DNA from: Porphyrobacter sp. CACIAM 03H1
GTDB taxonomy: Bacteria; Pseudomonadota; Alphaproteobacteria; Sphingomonadales; Sphingomonadaceae
DNA: 64,000 bases
Direction of reading: 5' to 3'
NCBI RefSeq assembly: GCF_002215495.1
Contig: NZ_CP021378.1
Span: forward strand, 2,170,764 to 2,234,763
Part shown: positions 54,346 to 63,368 of the stretch, piece by piece
Numbering within the stretch: position 1 is the stretch's first letter
Layout of the letters: every line of letters begins with the position of its first letter
Translations under genes and position numbers: made by a program
The notes under the pieces: model-generated
The model's input: only the letters and a program-made list of their open reading frames with translations
Database searches by the model: none
Told to the model about the DNA's origin: nothing

Positions 54346-55890
54346 GTGTCCCAGATCCGCCACGCGCTCACCGTGAAGCGCGAAGACGACTTTGCCAAAT
54401 GGTACCAGGAGGTGATCTCCGCCGCCGATCTCGCCGAGGAATCGGGGGTGCGCGGCTGCATGGTGATCAAGCCGTGGGGCTACGGCATCTGGGAACGCAT
54501 CCAGCGCTTGATGGACGACCGGATCAAGGCCGCGGGCGTGCAGAACTGCTATTTCCCGCTGTTCATCCCGCTCGCCAACTTCACCCGCGAGGCCGAGCAC
54601 GTCGAGGGCTTCGCCAAGGAGATGGCGGTCGTCACCCACCACCGCCTGATCGCCGACGGCAAGGGCGGGCTGATCCCCGATCCCGAAGCCAAGCTCGAAG
54701 AGCCGCTGGTGGTGCGCCCGACGTCCGAGACGATCATCGGCGATGCCATGGCGCGCTGGGTGCAGTCCTGGCGCGATCTGCCGCTGCTCACCAACCAGTG
54801 GGCCAACGTGGTGCGCTGGGAGATGCGCACGCGGATGTTCCTGCGCACCAGCGAGTTCCTCTGGCAGGAAGGCCACACCGCGCACGAGACCCGCGAGGAT
54901 GCGCTCGCCGAAACGCATCGCGCGCTCGAGATGTACCGCGCCTGCGCCGAGGATGATCTCGCGCTTCCCGTGATCGCGGGCGAGAAGCCCGAGAACGAGC
55001 GTTTTCCGGGCGCGGTTGAGACGTGGTCGATCGAGGCGATGATGCAGGACGGCAAGGCGCTCCAGGCGGGCACCTCGCACTACCTCGGCACCAATTTCGC
55101 CCATGCTGCTGGCATCCAGTTCCAGGACCGCGAGGGCACGCAGCAATACTGCCACACCACAAGCTGGGGCGTCTCGACCCGCATGATCGGCGGGGTGATC
55201 ATGACCCACGGCGACGACGACGGCCTCCGCGTGCCGCCCGCCATCGCCCCGCAGCAGATCGTCATCATCCCGATGCTGCGCGAGGCGCCGGAGGATGCGG
55301 AACTGATCGCCTATTGCGAGTCCGTTCGCGCCGCGCTGGCGAGCCAGACCGCGCTCGGCGAACGCGTCCGCGTGCTGCTCGACACCAAGCCGGGCAAGGC
55401 CGCGGCCAAGCGTTGGGACTGGGTGAGGAAGGGTGCCCCCGTCATCATCGAGGTTGGTCCGCGCGACATGGCCGAAGGCAAGATCGCCGTGCTGCGCCGC
55501 GACCGGCTGTGGAACGAAGCGAACGGCAAGCCCGCCTTCACCTATCCCGCGCACGGCGAGTTCGTGACCGGGGCGGGCACGCTGCTCGAAGCGATCCAGA
55601 CGGGTCTTTACGAGGAAGCCCGCGCGCGGCGCGATGCCAACATCACGCGCGGTGTGACCGAGTGGCAGCAGGTCGTCGACCACTTCGAGAAGGGCGGCAA
55701 GTATCCCGGCTGGGTCGAGGTCGAATGGGCCAAGCCGACCGGCGCGGCGCTCGAAGCCGTGGTCGAGAAGCTCAAGGCCGTGAAGCTCACCATCCGCAAC
55801 GTGCCGCGCGGCGCCGAGCCAGCGGGCGGAGCCTGCATCTTCACCGGCGCACCGGCGGTGGAACGCATTCTGGTGGCGCGGGCTTACTAG
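54346..55890 (+). CDS. proS: Prolyl-tRNA synthetase, archaeal/eukaryotic-like (type 3)
   Basis: Charges tRNA-Pro. At 514 residues, without the editing INS domain of the usual bacterial form, and with VTREDDFAKWYQEVISAADLAEESGVRGCMVIKPWGYGIWE-type N-terminus, it belongs to the eukaryote-like group found in many alphaproteobacteria. Class II motifs are visible: RPTSETII, RWEMRTRMFLRTSEFLWQEGHTAH (motif 2). The C-terminus ends in the Tyr expected of this group (VARAY). A GTG start at 54346 has GGAAAG upstream. Confidence 0.95.
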   Translation: MSQIRHALTVKREDDFAKWYQEVISAADLAEESGVRGCMVIKPWGYGIWERIQRLMDDRIKAAGVQNCYFPLFIPLANFTREAEHVEGFAKEMAVVTHHRLIADGKGGLIPDPEAKLEEPLVVRPTSETIIGDAMARWVQSWRDLPLLTNQWANVVRWEMRTRMFLRTSEFLWQEGHTAHETREDALAETHRALEMYRACAEDDLALPVIAGEKPENERFPGAVETWSIEAMMQDGKALQAGTSHYLGTNFAHAAGIQFQDREGTQQYCHTTSWGVSTRMIGGVIMTHGDDDGLRVPPAIAPQQIVIIPMLREAPEDAELIAYCESVRAALASQTALGERVRVLLDTKPGKAAAKRWDWVRKGAPVIIEVGPRDMAEGKIAVLRRDRLWNEANGKPAFTYPAHGEFVTGAGTLLEAIQTGLYEEARARRDANITRGVTEWQQVVDHFEKGGKYPGWVEVEWAKPTGAALEAVVEKLKAVKLTIRNVPRGAEPAGGACIFTGAPAVERILVARAY

Positions 55891-55927
55891 GCTTGCGCCC
55901 GCGCCAGCGGGCGGGCAGACAGGCGGC

Positions 55928-57295
55928 ATGATCAAACGTGCCCTGCTGCTCGCCGCGCTCGCGGCCTCGCCCCTCTCCGCTCAGACCCACCCCGCCGAGA
56001 ACGTCTCCGCCGAAAGGCTGGAGCAGGACGTCGCCAAGCTCGTCAGCTTCGGCACGCGGCACACCCTGTCCTCGCAGACCGATCCCGAGCGCGGCATCGG
56101 CGCGGCGGTCGACTGGGGGCTGGCCGAGTTCAAGCGCATCGGCGCGAAGTGCGGCGGGTGCCTCGAAGTGCTGCCCGTCGGCGAGACCGTCACCGGCCCG
56201 CGCATCCCGACCCCGACGCTGGTGCGCGACGCGGTGGCGATCCAGCGCGGCACCGAGCGGCCGAACGAGGTCGTGATCGTGCAGGGCCACATCGACAGCC
56301 GGGTGAGCGACGTGATGGACGCGACCTCCGACGCCCCCGGCGCCAATGACGACGGCAGCGGCACCGCGCTGGTGATCGAGGCGGCGCGGGTGCTCTCGGG
56401 CACGAAGTACCCCAGCACGATCATCTACGCCCTGCTCTCGGGCGAGGAGCAGGGCCTCCACGGCGGCCGCATCCTTGCCGACTGGGCGGCTGCACAGGGC
56501 TTCACCGTCAAGGCGGTGCTCAACAACGACATCGTCGGCAATTCCTGCGGGTCGGACGGCTATTGCGAGCCCAAGGTGGTGCGCGTCTTCTCCGAAGGTC
56601 CGCGCGCCGACCTCACCGAGCGGCTGCGCGCCGCCGCCACGCGCTTCGGGGGCGAGAACGACACGCCCTCGCGCAACCTGTCGCGCTGGGTGGCCGACCT
56701 TTCGGCCAAGCACCCGGAGGAAATGCAGGTCCGCCAGATCTGGCGCACCGACCGCATGGGGCGGGGCGGGGACCAGGTGCCGTTCCTGCAGAAGGGCTAC
56801 CCCGCGATCCGCTTCTCCGTGGGCGTCGAGGACTACGACCACCAGCACCAGGACCTGCGGACCGAGAACGGCGTGGTCTATGGCGACACCATCGACGAGA
56901 TGGACTTCGCCTATCTCGCCGGGGTGACGAAACTGAACGTGCGTGCGCTCGATGCACTGGCCCGCGCGCCGATGCCGCCGAAAGTGACGGTGGATGCGGC
57001 GGTGCGGACCGACACGGAGCTGACGTGGAAGGCCGTGCCCGGCGCGCAAGTCTACGCCGTCGCCACCCGCGCAACCGACGCGCCCGAATGGGGCAAGGAT
57101 GCCGCACTGGTCACCATCGACGGGCCCCAGGCGGCCAATGATGCCGCCGCCAACAAGGAGCGCGAGTTCAAGCATGTGAAGAAGCTGCGCGGCGACGACT
57201 GGATGTTCGGCGTGGCGGCCTGTGCGGGCAGCTATTGCTCGCCCGTCTCCAGCGCGGTCCCCGGCGGGGCGTTCGAGCCGGTGGCGAAGGAATAA
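55928..57295 (+). CDS. Exported M28-family aminopeptidase
   Basis: A 455-residue exported zinc peptidase. Signal peptide MIKRALLLAALAASPLSA. The co-catalytic zinc site of M28 is complete: His in VQGHIDSR, bridging Asp in APGANDDGSG, catalytic Glu and ligand in LLSGEEQGLHGG, Asp in NNDIVGN, and the last His in DHQHQDLRTENG. A C-terminal fibronectin-like segment (TWKAVPGAQVYAVATRATDAPEWG) follows. It may release amino acids from peptides in the periplasm. A type B palindrome begins 4 bases after its stop. Confidence 0.92.
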   Translation: MIKRALLLAALAASPLSAQTHPAENVSAERLEQDVAKLVSFGTRHTLSSQTDPERGIGAAVDWGLAEFKRIGAKCGGCLEVLPVGETVTGPRIPTPTLVRDAVAIQRGTERPNEVVIVQGHIDSRVSDVMDATSDAPGANDDGSGTALVIEAARVLSGTKYPSTIIYALLSGEEQGLHGGRILADWAAAQGFTVKAVLNNDIVGNSCGSDGYCEPKVVRVFSEGPRADLTERLRAAATRFGGENDTPSRNLSRWVADLSAKHPEEMQVRQIWRTDRMGRGGDQVPFLQKGYPAIRFSVGVEDYDHQHQDLRTENGVVYGDTIDEMDFAYLAGVTKLNVRALDALARAPMPPKVTVDAAVRTDTELTWKAVPGAQVYAVATRATDAPEWGKDAALVTIDGPQAANDAAANKEREFKHVKKLRGDDWMFGVAACAGSYCSPVSSAVPGGAFEPVAKE

Positions 57296-57299
57296 ACCC

Positions 57300-57392
57300 C
57301 CGTTCGCCTCGAGCGGTTGCGAAGCACTGCCGCAGGCAGAACTCGAGAGGCCGTTCGGCGCAAGGTGTCTCGACTGCGCTCGACACGAACGG
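57300..57392 (+). repeat. Type B palindromic repeat upstream of rnr
   Basis: A 93 bp type B copy with arms CCGTTCGCCTCGAG... and ...CTCGACACGAACGG. Its centre is enlarged by a second small inverted repeat (GCGGTTGCGAAGCACTGCCGC region) that the shorter copies lack. It begins 4 bases after the M28 gene stop and ends 22 bases before the rnr ATG; the rnr Shine-Dalgarno (AGGG, 57404-57407) is outside it. Confidence 0.88.
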
Positions 57393-57414
57393 GTTGGGAG
57401 AATAGGGCTATCCC

Positions 57415-59835
57415 ATGCCCAAACCTCCCAAGCTCCCCCAGGGGATGCCGAGCCGCAGCCAAGTGCTCGACTTCATCCAGTCCTCCGACATTCCCGCCGG
57501 CAAGCGGGAGATCGCCAAGGCTTTCGGCCTCAAGGGGCAGGAGAAGATCGCGCTCAAGGCCCTGCTCAAGGACATGGCCGAGGAAGGCCTGATCGACGGC
57601 AGGAAGAGCGCCTATCACCGCATGGGCGGTGTGCCGAAGGTGACGACCCTGAAGATCGTCGACCTGGACGAGGGCGATCTGATTGCCGAGCCCGACAACT
57701 GGGACCCCGAGGCCCCCGGAAAGCCGCCGCGCCTGGTCGTGCGGGAACCGAAGATGCCGAGAAACGCCAAGTCCGCCAAGCGGCCGCCCGCCTTGAAGCG
57801 TGGCGACCGGGTGCTTGCCCGGACCGAGGAGACCGAGCGGGGCTGGGTCGCCCACGTGATGAAGAAACTCCCGGCGCGGACCGAGGGGCTGATGGGCGTG
57901 GTCGAGATCGACAGGACCGGCAAGGCCTGGCTTGCACCCGTCGACAAGCGGGTGCGCCAGTCCGCCCCCATCGCAGATCTGGGCAATGCCGAGGACGGCC
58001 AACTGGTGATCGCCGAGCGCGTGGGTCGCTCCGAACGCGCGGGCGTGAAGGTGATCGAGGTGGTGGGCGATCCGCTCGCGCCACGCAGCTTCAGCCTCAT
58101 CGCCATCGCCAAGCACGGCATTCCGCACATCTTCCCTGAGGAGGTGCTGGAAGAGGCCCCGCGCGCGGCGAAGCTCAAGCTGTCCGAGAAGGCGCGCGAG
58201 GACCTGCGGCACCTGCCCATCGTCGCCATCGACCCCGCCGACGCGCGCGATCATGACGATGCGATCTGGGCCGAGCCCGACGGTCAGGGCGGGTTCAACG
58301 CCGTGGTCGCCATCGCCGATGTGAGCTTCTACGTCCGGCCCGGCTCGGCGCTGGACCGTGAGGCGAGGAAGCGCGGCAATTCGGTCTATTTCCCCGACCG
58401 GGTGGTGCCGATGCTCCCCGAGGTGCTCTCGGCCGATGTCTGCTCGCTCAAGGAGGGCGAGGACCGCGCGGCGATGGCCTGCCACCTGCACATCAATGCC
58501 GACGGCAAGGTATCGAGCTTCCGCTTCACCCGCGCGCTGGTGCGGATTGCGCACAATATCGCCTACGAGGACGCGCAGGCGATCATTGATGGAGAAATCC
58601 GTTCGCCTCGAGCGAAGTCGAGAGGCGCTGAGGAAGGTGTCTCGACCGACGACAGAATGTCGGCAGTTCATCCTGAGCCTGCCGAAGGGCTCGACCCGAA
58701 CGGGGACGTGGCCGAAATCCTCGCCAACCTTTGGGCCGCATGGCGCGCGCTGTCGGCGGCGCGCGAGGCGCGCGATCCGCTGGAACTCGAGCTGCCGGAA
58801 CGCCGCGTGGTGCTTGACGAGCAGGGGCGCATCACCTCCATCGCCATCCGCGAACGGCTCGATGCGCACCGCGTGGTCGAGGATTTCATGATCGCGGCCA
58901 ACGTCGCCGCAGCCAAGGCGCTCGAGGCCAAGACCGCGCCCGTCGTCTACCGCATCCACGAACCGCCGAGCCGCGAGAAGCTGATCGCCCTGCGCGATTA
59001 TCTCGCCACGATGGGCAAGAAGCTGGCCTTGGGGCAGGTGGTGACGCCAGGCCTGTTCAACCGGATGCTCAAGGACATTTCCGACGAGGCCGAGAAGGCA
59101 CTGGTGATGGAGGCGGTGCTGCGCAGCCAGACGCAGGCCTATTACGGGCCGGCGAACGCGGGACACTTCGGACTGAGCCTCGGCTCCTATGCCCACTTCA
59201 CCTCGCCGATCCGTCGCTATTCGGACCTCCTCGTCCACCGCGCGCTGGTCGATGCCTACAAGCTGGAACAGCCCGCCCCGCCGGGGTCGATCCCGGCCAC
59301 CAGCGGCCTGTCCGACCGTGACCGGGCCAGTCTCGAACAGGTTTCCGATGCGATCAGCCAGACCGAGCGCCGCGCGATGGAGGCCGAGCGCGACACCATC
59401 GACCGCTATGTCGCCGCCTGGCTCTCGAACCGCGTCGGCGAGGTGTTCGACACCCGCATCACCGGGGTGCAGGCCTTCGGCTTCTTCGCCACCATCGTCG
59501 GCCTCGGCGGTGACGGGCTGGTACCGATCTCCACGCTGGGCGGCGAGTATTTCCGCCATGACGAGGCGGCGCAGGCGCTGGTCGGCAGCGACAGCGGGAC
59601 GACCTATGCCAGCGGCGACCGGCTCAAGCTCAAGCTCGCCGAGGCCAATCCGCTCACCGGCGCGCTCAAGTTCGTGTTGCCCGATGCCGACGCGAACGCG
59701 ATCGAGCCGCGCGGCAACCGCCCGCCCGAGCGTCGCCGTGTCCCGGGCGGAGCGCCACCGAAGAAAGCCGGAAAGTTCATGGTCGGAAAGCGCGGCCGGC
59801 CCGGCAACATCCGGCATCAGGGGCGCAAGAAATAG
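57415..59835 (+). CDS. rnr: Ribonuclease R with in-frame palindromic insertion
   Basis: 3'-5' exoribonuclease able to degrade structured RNA. In 806 residues: N-terminal winged-helix and cold-shock-like domains, RNB catalytic domain with the metal site PADARDHDDAIWAE near 274-287, HFTSPIRRYSDLLVHRAL, and a C-terminal S1 domain (VFDTRITGVQAFGFFATIVGLGGDGLVPISTLGGEYF). About residues 395-430 are encoded by a composite palindromic repeat inserted between AQAIIDGEI and DVAEILANLWAAWRAL. The frame is kept. The 5' region carries another copy of the repeat. Confidence 0.95.
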   Translation: MPKPPKLPQGMPSRSQVLDFIQSSDIPAGKREIAKAFGLKGQEKIALKALLKDMAEEGLIDGRKSAYHRMGGVPKVTTLKIVDLDEGDLIAEPDNWDPEAPGKPPRLVVREPKMPRNAKSAKRPPALKRGDRVLARTEETERGWVAHVMKKLPARTEGLMGVVEIDRTGKAWLAPVDKRVRQSAPIADLGNAEDGQLVIAERVGRSERAGVKVIEVVGDPLAPRSFSLIAIAKHGIPHIFPEEVLEEAPRAAKLKLSEKAREDLRHLPIVAIDPADARDHDDAIWAEPDGQGGFNAVVAIADVSFYVRPGSALDREARKRGNSVYFPDRVVPMLPEVLSADVCSLKEGEDRAAMACHLHINADGKVSSFRFTRALVRIAHNIAYEDAQAIIDGEIRSPRAKSRGAEEGVSTDDRMSAVHPEPAEGLDPNGDVAEILANLWAAWRALSAAREARDPLELELPERRVVLDEQGRITSIAIRERLDAHRVVEDFMIAANVAAAKALEAKTAPVVYRIHEPPSREKLIALRDYLATMGKKLALGQVVTPGLFNRMLKDISDEAEKALVMEAVLRSQTQAYYGPANAGHFGLSLGSYAHFTSPIRRYSDLLVHRALVDAYKLEQPAPPGSIPATSGLSDRDRASLEQVSDAISQTERRAMEAERDTIDRYVAAWLSNRVGEVFDTRITGVQAFGFFATIVGLGGDGLVPISTLGGEYFRHDEAAQALVGSDSGTTYASGDRLKLKLAEANPLTGALKFVLPDADANAIEPRGNRPPERRRVPGGAPPKKAGKFMVGKRGRPGNIRHQGRKK
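58599..58703 (+). repeat. Composite A/B palindromic repeat inside rnr
   Basis: A 105 bp element, exactly 35 codons, in the rnr frame. It starts as type B (CCGTTCGCCTCGAGCG...GGTGTCTCGAC) and then continues with a degenerate type A half (TTCATCCTGAGCCTGCCGAA) before ending in CCCGAACGG. The encoded peptide begins RSPRAKSRG and contains SAVHPEPAEGLDPNG. It looks like one element inserted into, or recombined with, another. Confidence 0.85.
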
Positions 59836-59844
59836 GTCGTCGCC

Positions 59845-60297
59845 TCAGGCGCCGTGGTCGCTCTGGGTCTCGTCGTAATCGGCCGGGATGACGTAGAGCG
59901 GGCAGGGGAGCGATCCGGCGGCAGCCGAGAAATGTGTCACCAGAGGGCCGGGCGCGGCGCCCTTGGCCGCGCCCAGCACCAGCGCGGCGACCTCGGCGTG
60001 CTCGGCGAGGAATTCGCTGACGATCTTCTGCCCCTGGCCGATCTTGACCGAGATCGTCGGCATGATCCCGCTTTCGGCGAGGAGATTGCCCGCGACCCCG
60101 TGGGCGAGCATCTCCGCCCGGTCGCGCGCCTCGGCCTCGATCGTCGCCTGCACCGCGCCGAAGGCGCTGAAGTTCTGCTGCGGCACCAGCGCCAGCAGAT
60201 GCACCGCGCCGCCCACCGCCACCGCCCGGCGCGCGGCATAGCGCAGCGCGGCGGTCGCCTCCTCGCTCTCGTCGATGATGACCAGGAATGTGCGCAT
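59845..60297 (-). CDS. Universal stress protein (UspA family)
   Basis: A 150-residue single-domain USP. The N-terminus [23 protein letters not shown] is the usual strand-helix start, and the C-terminal part [33 protein letters not shown] fits the G-2x-G-9x-G(S/T)-like ATP-binding region in a degenerate form (GAAKG...). The role is unknown beyond stress survival. It is convergent with rnr (9 bases between stops) and divergent from pdhC. Confidence 0.88.
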   Translation of the reverse strand: MRTFLVIIDESEEATAALRYAARRAVAVGGAVHLLALVPQQNFSAFGAVQATIEAEARDRAEMLAHGVAGNLLAESGIMPTISVKIGQGQKIVSEFLAEHAEVAALVLGAAKGAAPGPLVTHFSAAAGSLPCPLYVIPADYDETQSDHGA

Positions 60298-60435
60298 CTC
60301 GTCAGGCCCCGTTACCGCGCGGGTATCAATGCATTCGTATGGAATGGCAAGTCCCCCGCCGCTCGGGGCTTGCCCGACGCTAGGGAATTGGCCAGAGACA
60401 GCCCCAAGGATCGATTACGGGAGTTACATCGGATC

Positions 60436-61890
60436 ATGGCCCTCGACATCAAGATGCCGGCTTTGTCGCCCACCATGGAAGAGGGCACGCTCGCCAGATG
60501 GCTGGTCAAGGTGGGGGACACGGTGTCCTCCGGCGACGTGATGGCCGAGATCGAGACCGACAAGGCGACGATGGAGTTCGAGGCGGTCGACGAGGGCGTG
60601 ATCGCCGAGATCCTGATCGAAGAGGGCACCGAGGGCGTGAAGGTCGGCGCCGTGATCGCGCGGCTGGCGGTGGAGGGTGAGGAAGCCGCGCCGGCACCTG
60701 CCCCTGCCGCCGCGCCCGCCGCTGCCGAGGCGCCTGCCGAAGCTCCGGCTGCCGATGGCCCCGCCGCCACGCCGACCGCGAGGAAAATGGCCGAGCAGGC
60801 CGGGATCGACCTCGCCGGCGTGACCGGGACCGGCCCCAAGGGCAAGATCACCAAGGAGGATGTCGAGGCCGCGATTGCCAAGGGCGGCGGCTCGCCCGCG
60901 CCCGCGCCCACTGCGGCCCCCGCCGCTGCCCCCGCAGCCGCGCCTGCGCCTGCCGCTTCGGGAGAGCGCATCATCGCCTCCCCGCTCGCCAAGCGGATCG
61001 CCGCCGACAAGGGCATCGATCTTGCGCAGGTGAAGGGCACCGGCCCCAATGGCCGGATCGTCAAGGACGACGTCGAGAACTTCACCCCCGCCGCCGCCCC
61101 GGCTGCTGCTGCGGGGGCCCCGGCTCCTGCGGCATCCGCCGCTGCCCCTGCCGCAGCCCCGCCACCCGCAGCCATCCCAAGCCTCGGCGGCGATCTCGAC
61201 GCGCCTTACGAGGTCCAGAAGCTCAACAACGTGCGCAAGGTCATCGCCCGCCGCTTGACCGAGGCCAAGCAGACCATCCCGCACATCTACCTCACGGTCG
61301 ACATCCGGCTCGATGCGCTGCTCAAGCTGCGCGGCGAATTGAACAAGTCGCTTGAAGCGGACGGCGTGAAGCTGTCGGTCAACGACCTCCTCATCAAGGC
61401 GCTCGCCCGCGCGCTCCAGCGCGTGCCCAAGTGCAACGTCAGCTTCCAGGGCGACACGCTGCTGCAATTCACCCGGCAGGACATCTCGGTCGCGGTCGCC
61501 GCGCCCTCGGGCCTCATCACCCCGATCATCCGCGATGCCGGCCGCAAGGGCCTCGCCCAGATCAGCACCGAGATGAAGGCGCTCGCGAACAAGGCCAAGG
61601 ACGGCAAGCTGCAACCGCACGAATTCCAGGGCGGCACGGCGAGCCTTTCCAATCTCGGCATGTTCGGCACCAAGCAGTTCGACGCCGTGATCAACCCCCC
61701 GCAGGCGATGATCCTCGCCGTCGGCGCGGGCGAGCAGCGTCCGTGGGTCGAGGACGGCCAGATCGTCCCCGCCACCGTCATGAGCGCCACCGGCAGCTTC
61801 GACCACCGCGCCATCGACGGCGCCGACGGGGCGCAGCTGATGGAGGCGCTCAAGAACCTCGTCGAGAACCCGATGGGGCTGGTGGTCTGA
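60436..61890 (+). CDS. pdhC: Pyruvate dehydrogenase E2 (dihydrolipoamide acetyltransferase), two subunit-binding domains
   Basis: Core of the PDH complex, moving acetyl groups from E1 to CoA. The 484 residues: lipoyl domain (lipoyl Lys42 in ETDKATMEF), Ala/Pro linker, subunit-binding domain 1 (about 111-147, [20 protein letters not shown]), second linker, subunit-binding domain 2 (about 178-216, [19 protein letters not shown]), third linker, and the acetyltransferase domain with [12 protein letters not shown]. One binding domain is usual, so this is an apparent duplication. lpdA follows by 49 bases; E1 genes lie outside the window. Confidence 0.95.
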   Translation: MALDIKMPALSPTMEEGTLARWLVKVGDTVSSGDVMAEIETDKATMEFEAVDEGVIAEILIEEGTEGVKVGAVIARLAVEGEEAAPAPAPAAAPAAAEAPAEAPAADGPAATPTARKMAEQAGIDLAGVTGTGPKGKITKEDVEAAIAKGGGSPAPAPTAAPAAAPAAAPAPAASGERIIASPLAKRIAADKGIDLAQVKGTGPNGRIVKDDVENFTPAAAPAAAAGAPAPAASAAAPAAAPPPAAIPSLGGDLDAPYEVQKLNNVRKVIARRLTEAKQTIPHIYLTVDIRLDALLKLRGELNKSLEADGVKLSVNDLLIKALARALQRVPKCNVSFQGDTLLQFTRQDISVAVAAPSGLITPIIRDAGRKGLAQISTEMKALANKAKDGKLQPHEFQGGTASLSNLGMFGTKQFDAVINPPQAMILAVGAGEQRPWVEDGQIVPATVMSATGSFDHRAIDGADGAQLMEALKNLVENPMGLVV

Positions 61891-61939
61891 GGACCGGTGC
61901 CCCCGTCACGACACAATTTCCTCCCCAAGGACAACGACA

Positions 61940-63355
61940 ATGGCTGACAATCAATACGACGTGATCGTGCTCGGCTCGGGCCCCGGGGGCTATGTCGCGG
62001 CGATCCGCTGCGCGCAGCTCGGGCTCAAGACCGCGATCGTCGAACGCGAGAACCTCGGCGGCATCTGCCTCAACTGGGGCTGCATCCCGACCAAGGCGAT
62101 GCTGCGCTCGGCCGAGATCTTCCACTACATGCAGCACGCGGGCGACTACGGCCTCAAGGTTGCCGGGCAGATCGAGGCGGACCTCGCCGCCATCGTCAAG
62201 CGCAGCCGCGGGGTGGCCAAGCAGCTCAACCAAGGCGTCACGCACCTGATGAAGAAGAACAAGATCACCGTGCACATGGGGCAGGGGCGGCTGACCGGCC
62301 CGACAAGCCTGACGGTGAAGTCGGACAAGGGCGAGGAGCAACTCACCGCCAAGCACATCATTGTCGCCACCGGCGCGCGCGCCCGCGACCTGCCCTTCGC
62401 ACCCGCCGACGGCAAGCGCGTGTGGACCTATCGCCACGCCATGACCCCCGGCGAGCTTCCCGCCAAGCTGCTGGTGATCGGATCGGGCGCCATCGGAATC
62501 GAATTCGCGAGCTTCTACAACGATCTTGGCAGCGAGGTGACCGTCGTGGAAATGCTCGACCGGATCGTGCCGGTGGAGGATGCCGACGTCTCGACCTTCC
62601 TCGAGAAGTCGCTGAAGAAGCAGGGCATCACGATCATGACCGGCGCCGGGGTCGAAGCGATCAAGGTCTCGGACAAGGGCATCACCGCCACCATCAAGGA
62701 CAAGGCAGGGTCCAGCACCGCCAGCGACTTCACCCACGTGATCGTCGCCATCGGCATCGTGCCCAATACCGAGAACATCGGCCTCGAAGGCCTTGCCGAC
62801 ATGGACCGCGGCTTCATCCAGATCGACCCCTATGGCCGCACCAGGACCAAGGGCCTGTGGGCGATCGGCGATTGCACCCCCGGACCGTGGCTGGCGCACA
62901 AGGCGAGCCACGAGGGCGTCACCGCCGCCGAGGCCATTGCGAAGGAACTGGGCAACACCGAGGTCCACCCGCATCCGCTCAACCGCAGCAACATCCCGGG
63001 CTGCACCTATTGCCACCCGCAGGTCGCCTCTGTCGGCCTGACCGAAGCGAGGGCGAAGGAGGCGGGCTACGAGGTCCGCGTCGGCAACTTCCCCTTCATC
63101 GGCAACGGCAAGGCCATCGCGCTCGGCGAGGCGGAGGGCTTCATCAAGACCGTGTTCGACGCGAAGACCGGCGAGCTGCTGGGTGCGCACATGGTCGGCG
63201 CGGAAGTGACCGAGCTGATCCAGGGCTACACCGTCGGCAAGACGCTGGAGACCACCGAGGCCGAACTGATGCAGACCGTCTTCCCGCACCCGACCCTGTC
63301 GGAAATGATGCACGAAAGCGTGCTCGACGCCTACGGGAGGGCGCTGCACTTCTGA
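61940..63355 (+). CDS. lpdA: Dihydrolipoamide dehydrogenase (E3)
   Basis: FAD/NAD+ flavoprotein that reoxidises the lipoyl groups of PDH and related complexes. The 471 residues show the FAD motif VIVLGSGPGGYVAAIRCAQLGLK, the redox disulfide GGICLNWGCIPTKAML, the NAD-binding LLVIGSGAIGIEFASFYNDLG, the second FAD motif GLWAIGD, and the interface His-Glu pair in FPHPTLSEMMHESV. It is co-oriented with pdhC and likely in one operon. Confidence 0.97.
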   Translation: MADNQYDVIVLGSGPGGYVAAIRCAQLGLKTAIVERENLGGICLNWGCIPTKAMLRSAEIFHYMQHAGDYGLKVAGQIEADLAAIVKRSRGVAKQLNQGVTHLMKKNKITVHMGQGRLTGPTSLTVKSDKGEEQLTAKHIIVATGARARDLPFAPADGKRVWTYRHAMTPGELPAKLLVIGSGAIGIEFASFYNDLGSEVTVVEMLDRIVPVEDADVSTFLEKSLKKQGITIMTGAGVEAIKVSDKGITATIKDKAGSSTASDFTHVIVAIGIVPNTENIGLEGLADMDRGFIQIDPYGRTRTKGLWAIGDCTPGPWLAHKASHEGVTAAEAIAKELGNTEVHPHPLNRSNIPGCTYCHPQVASVGLTEARAKEAGYEVRVGNFPFIGNGKAIALGEAEGFIKTVFDAKTGELLGAHMVGAEVTELIQGYTVGKTLETTEAELMQTVFPHPTLSEMMHESVLDAYGRALHF

Positions 63356-63368
63356 CGAAAGGACCCGC

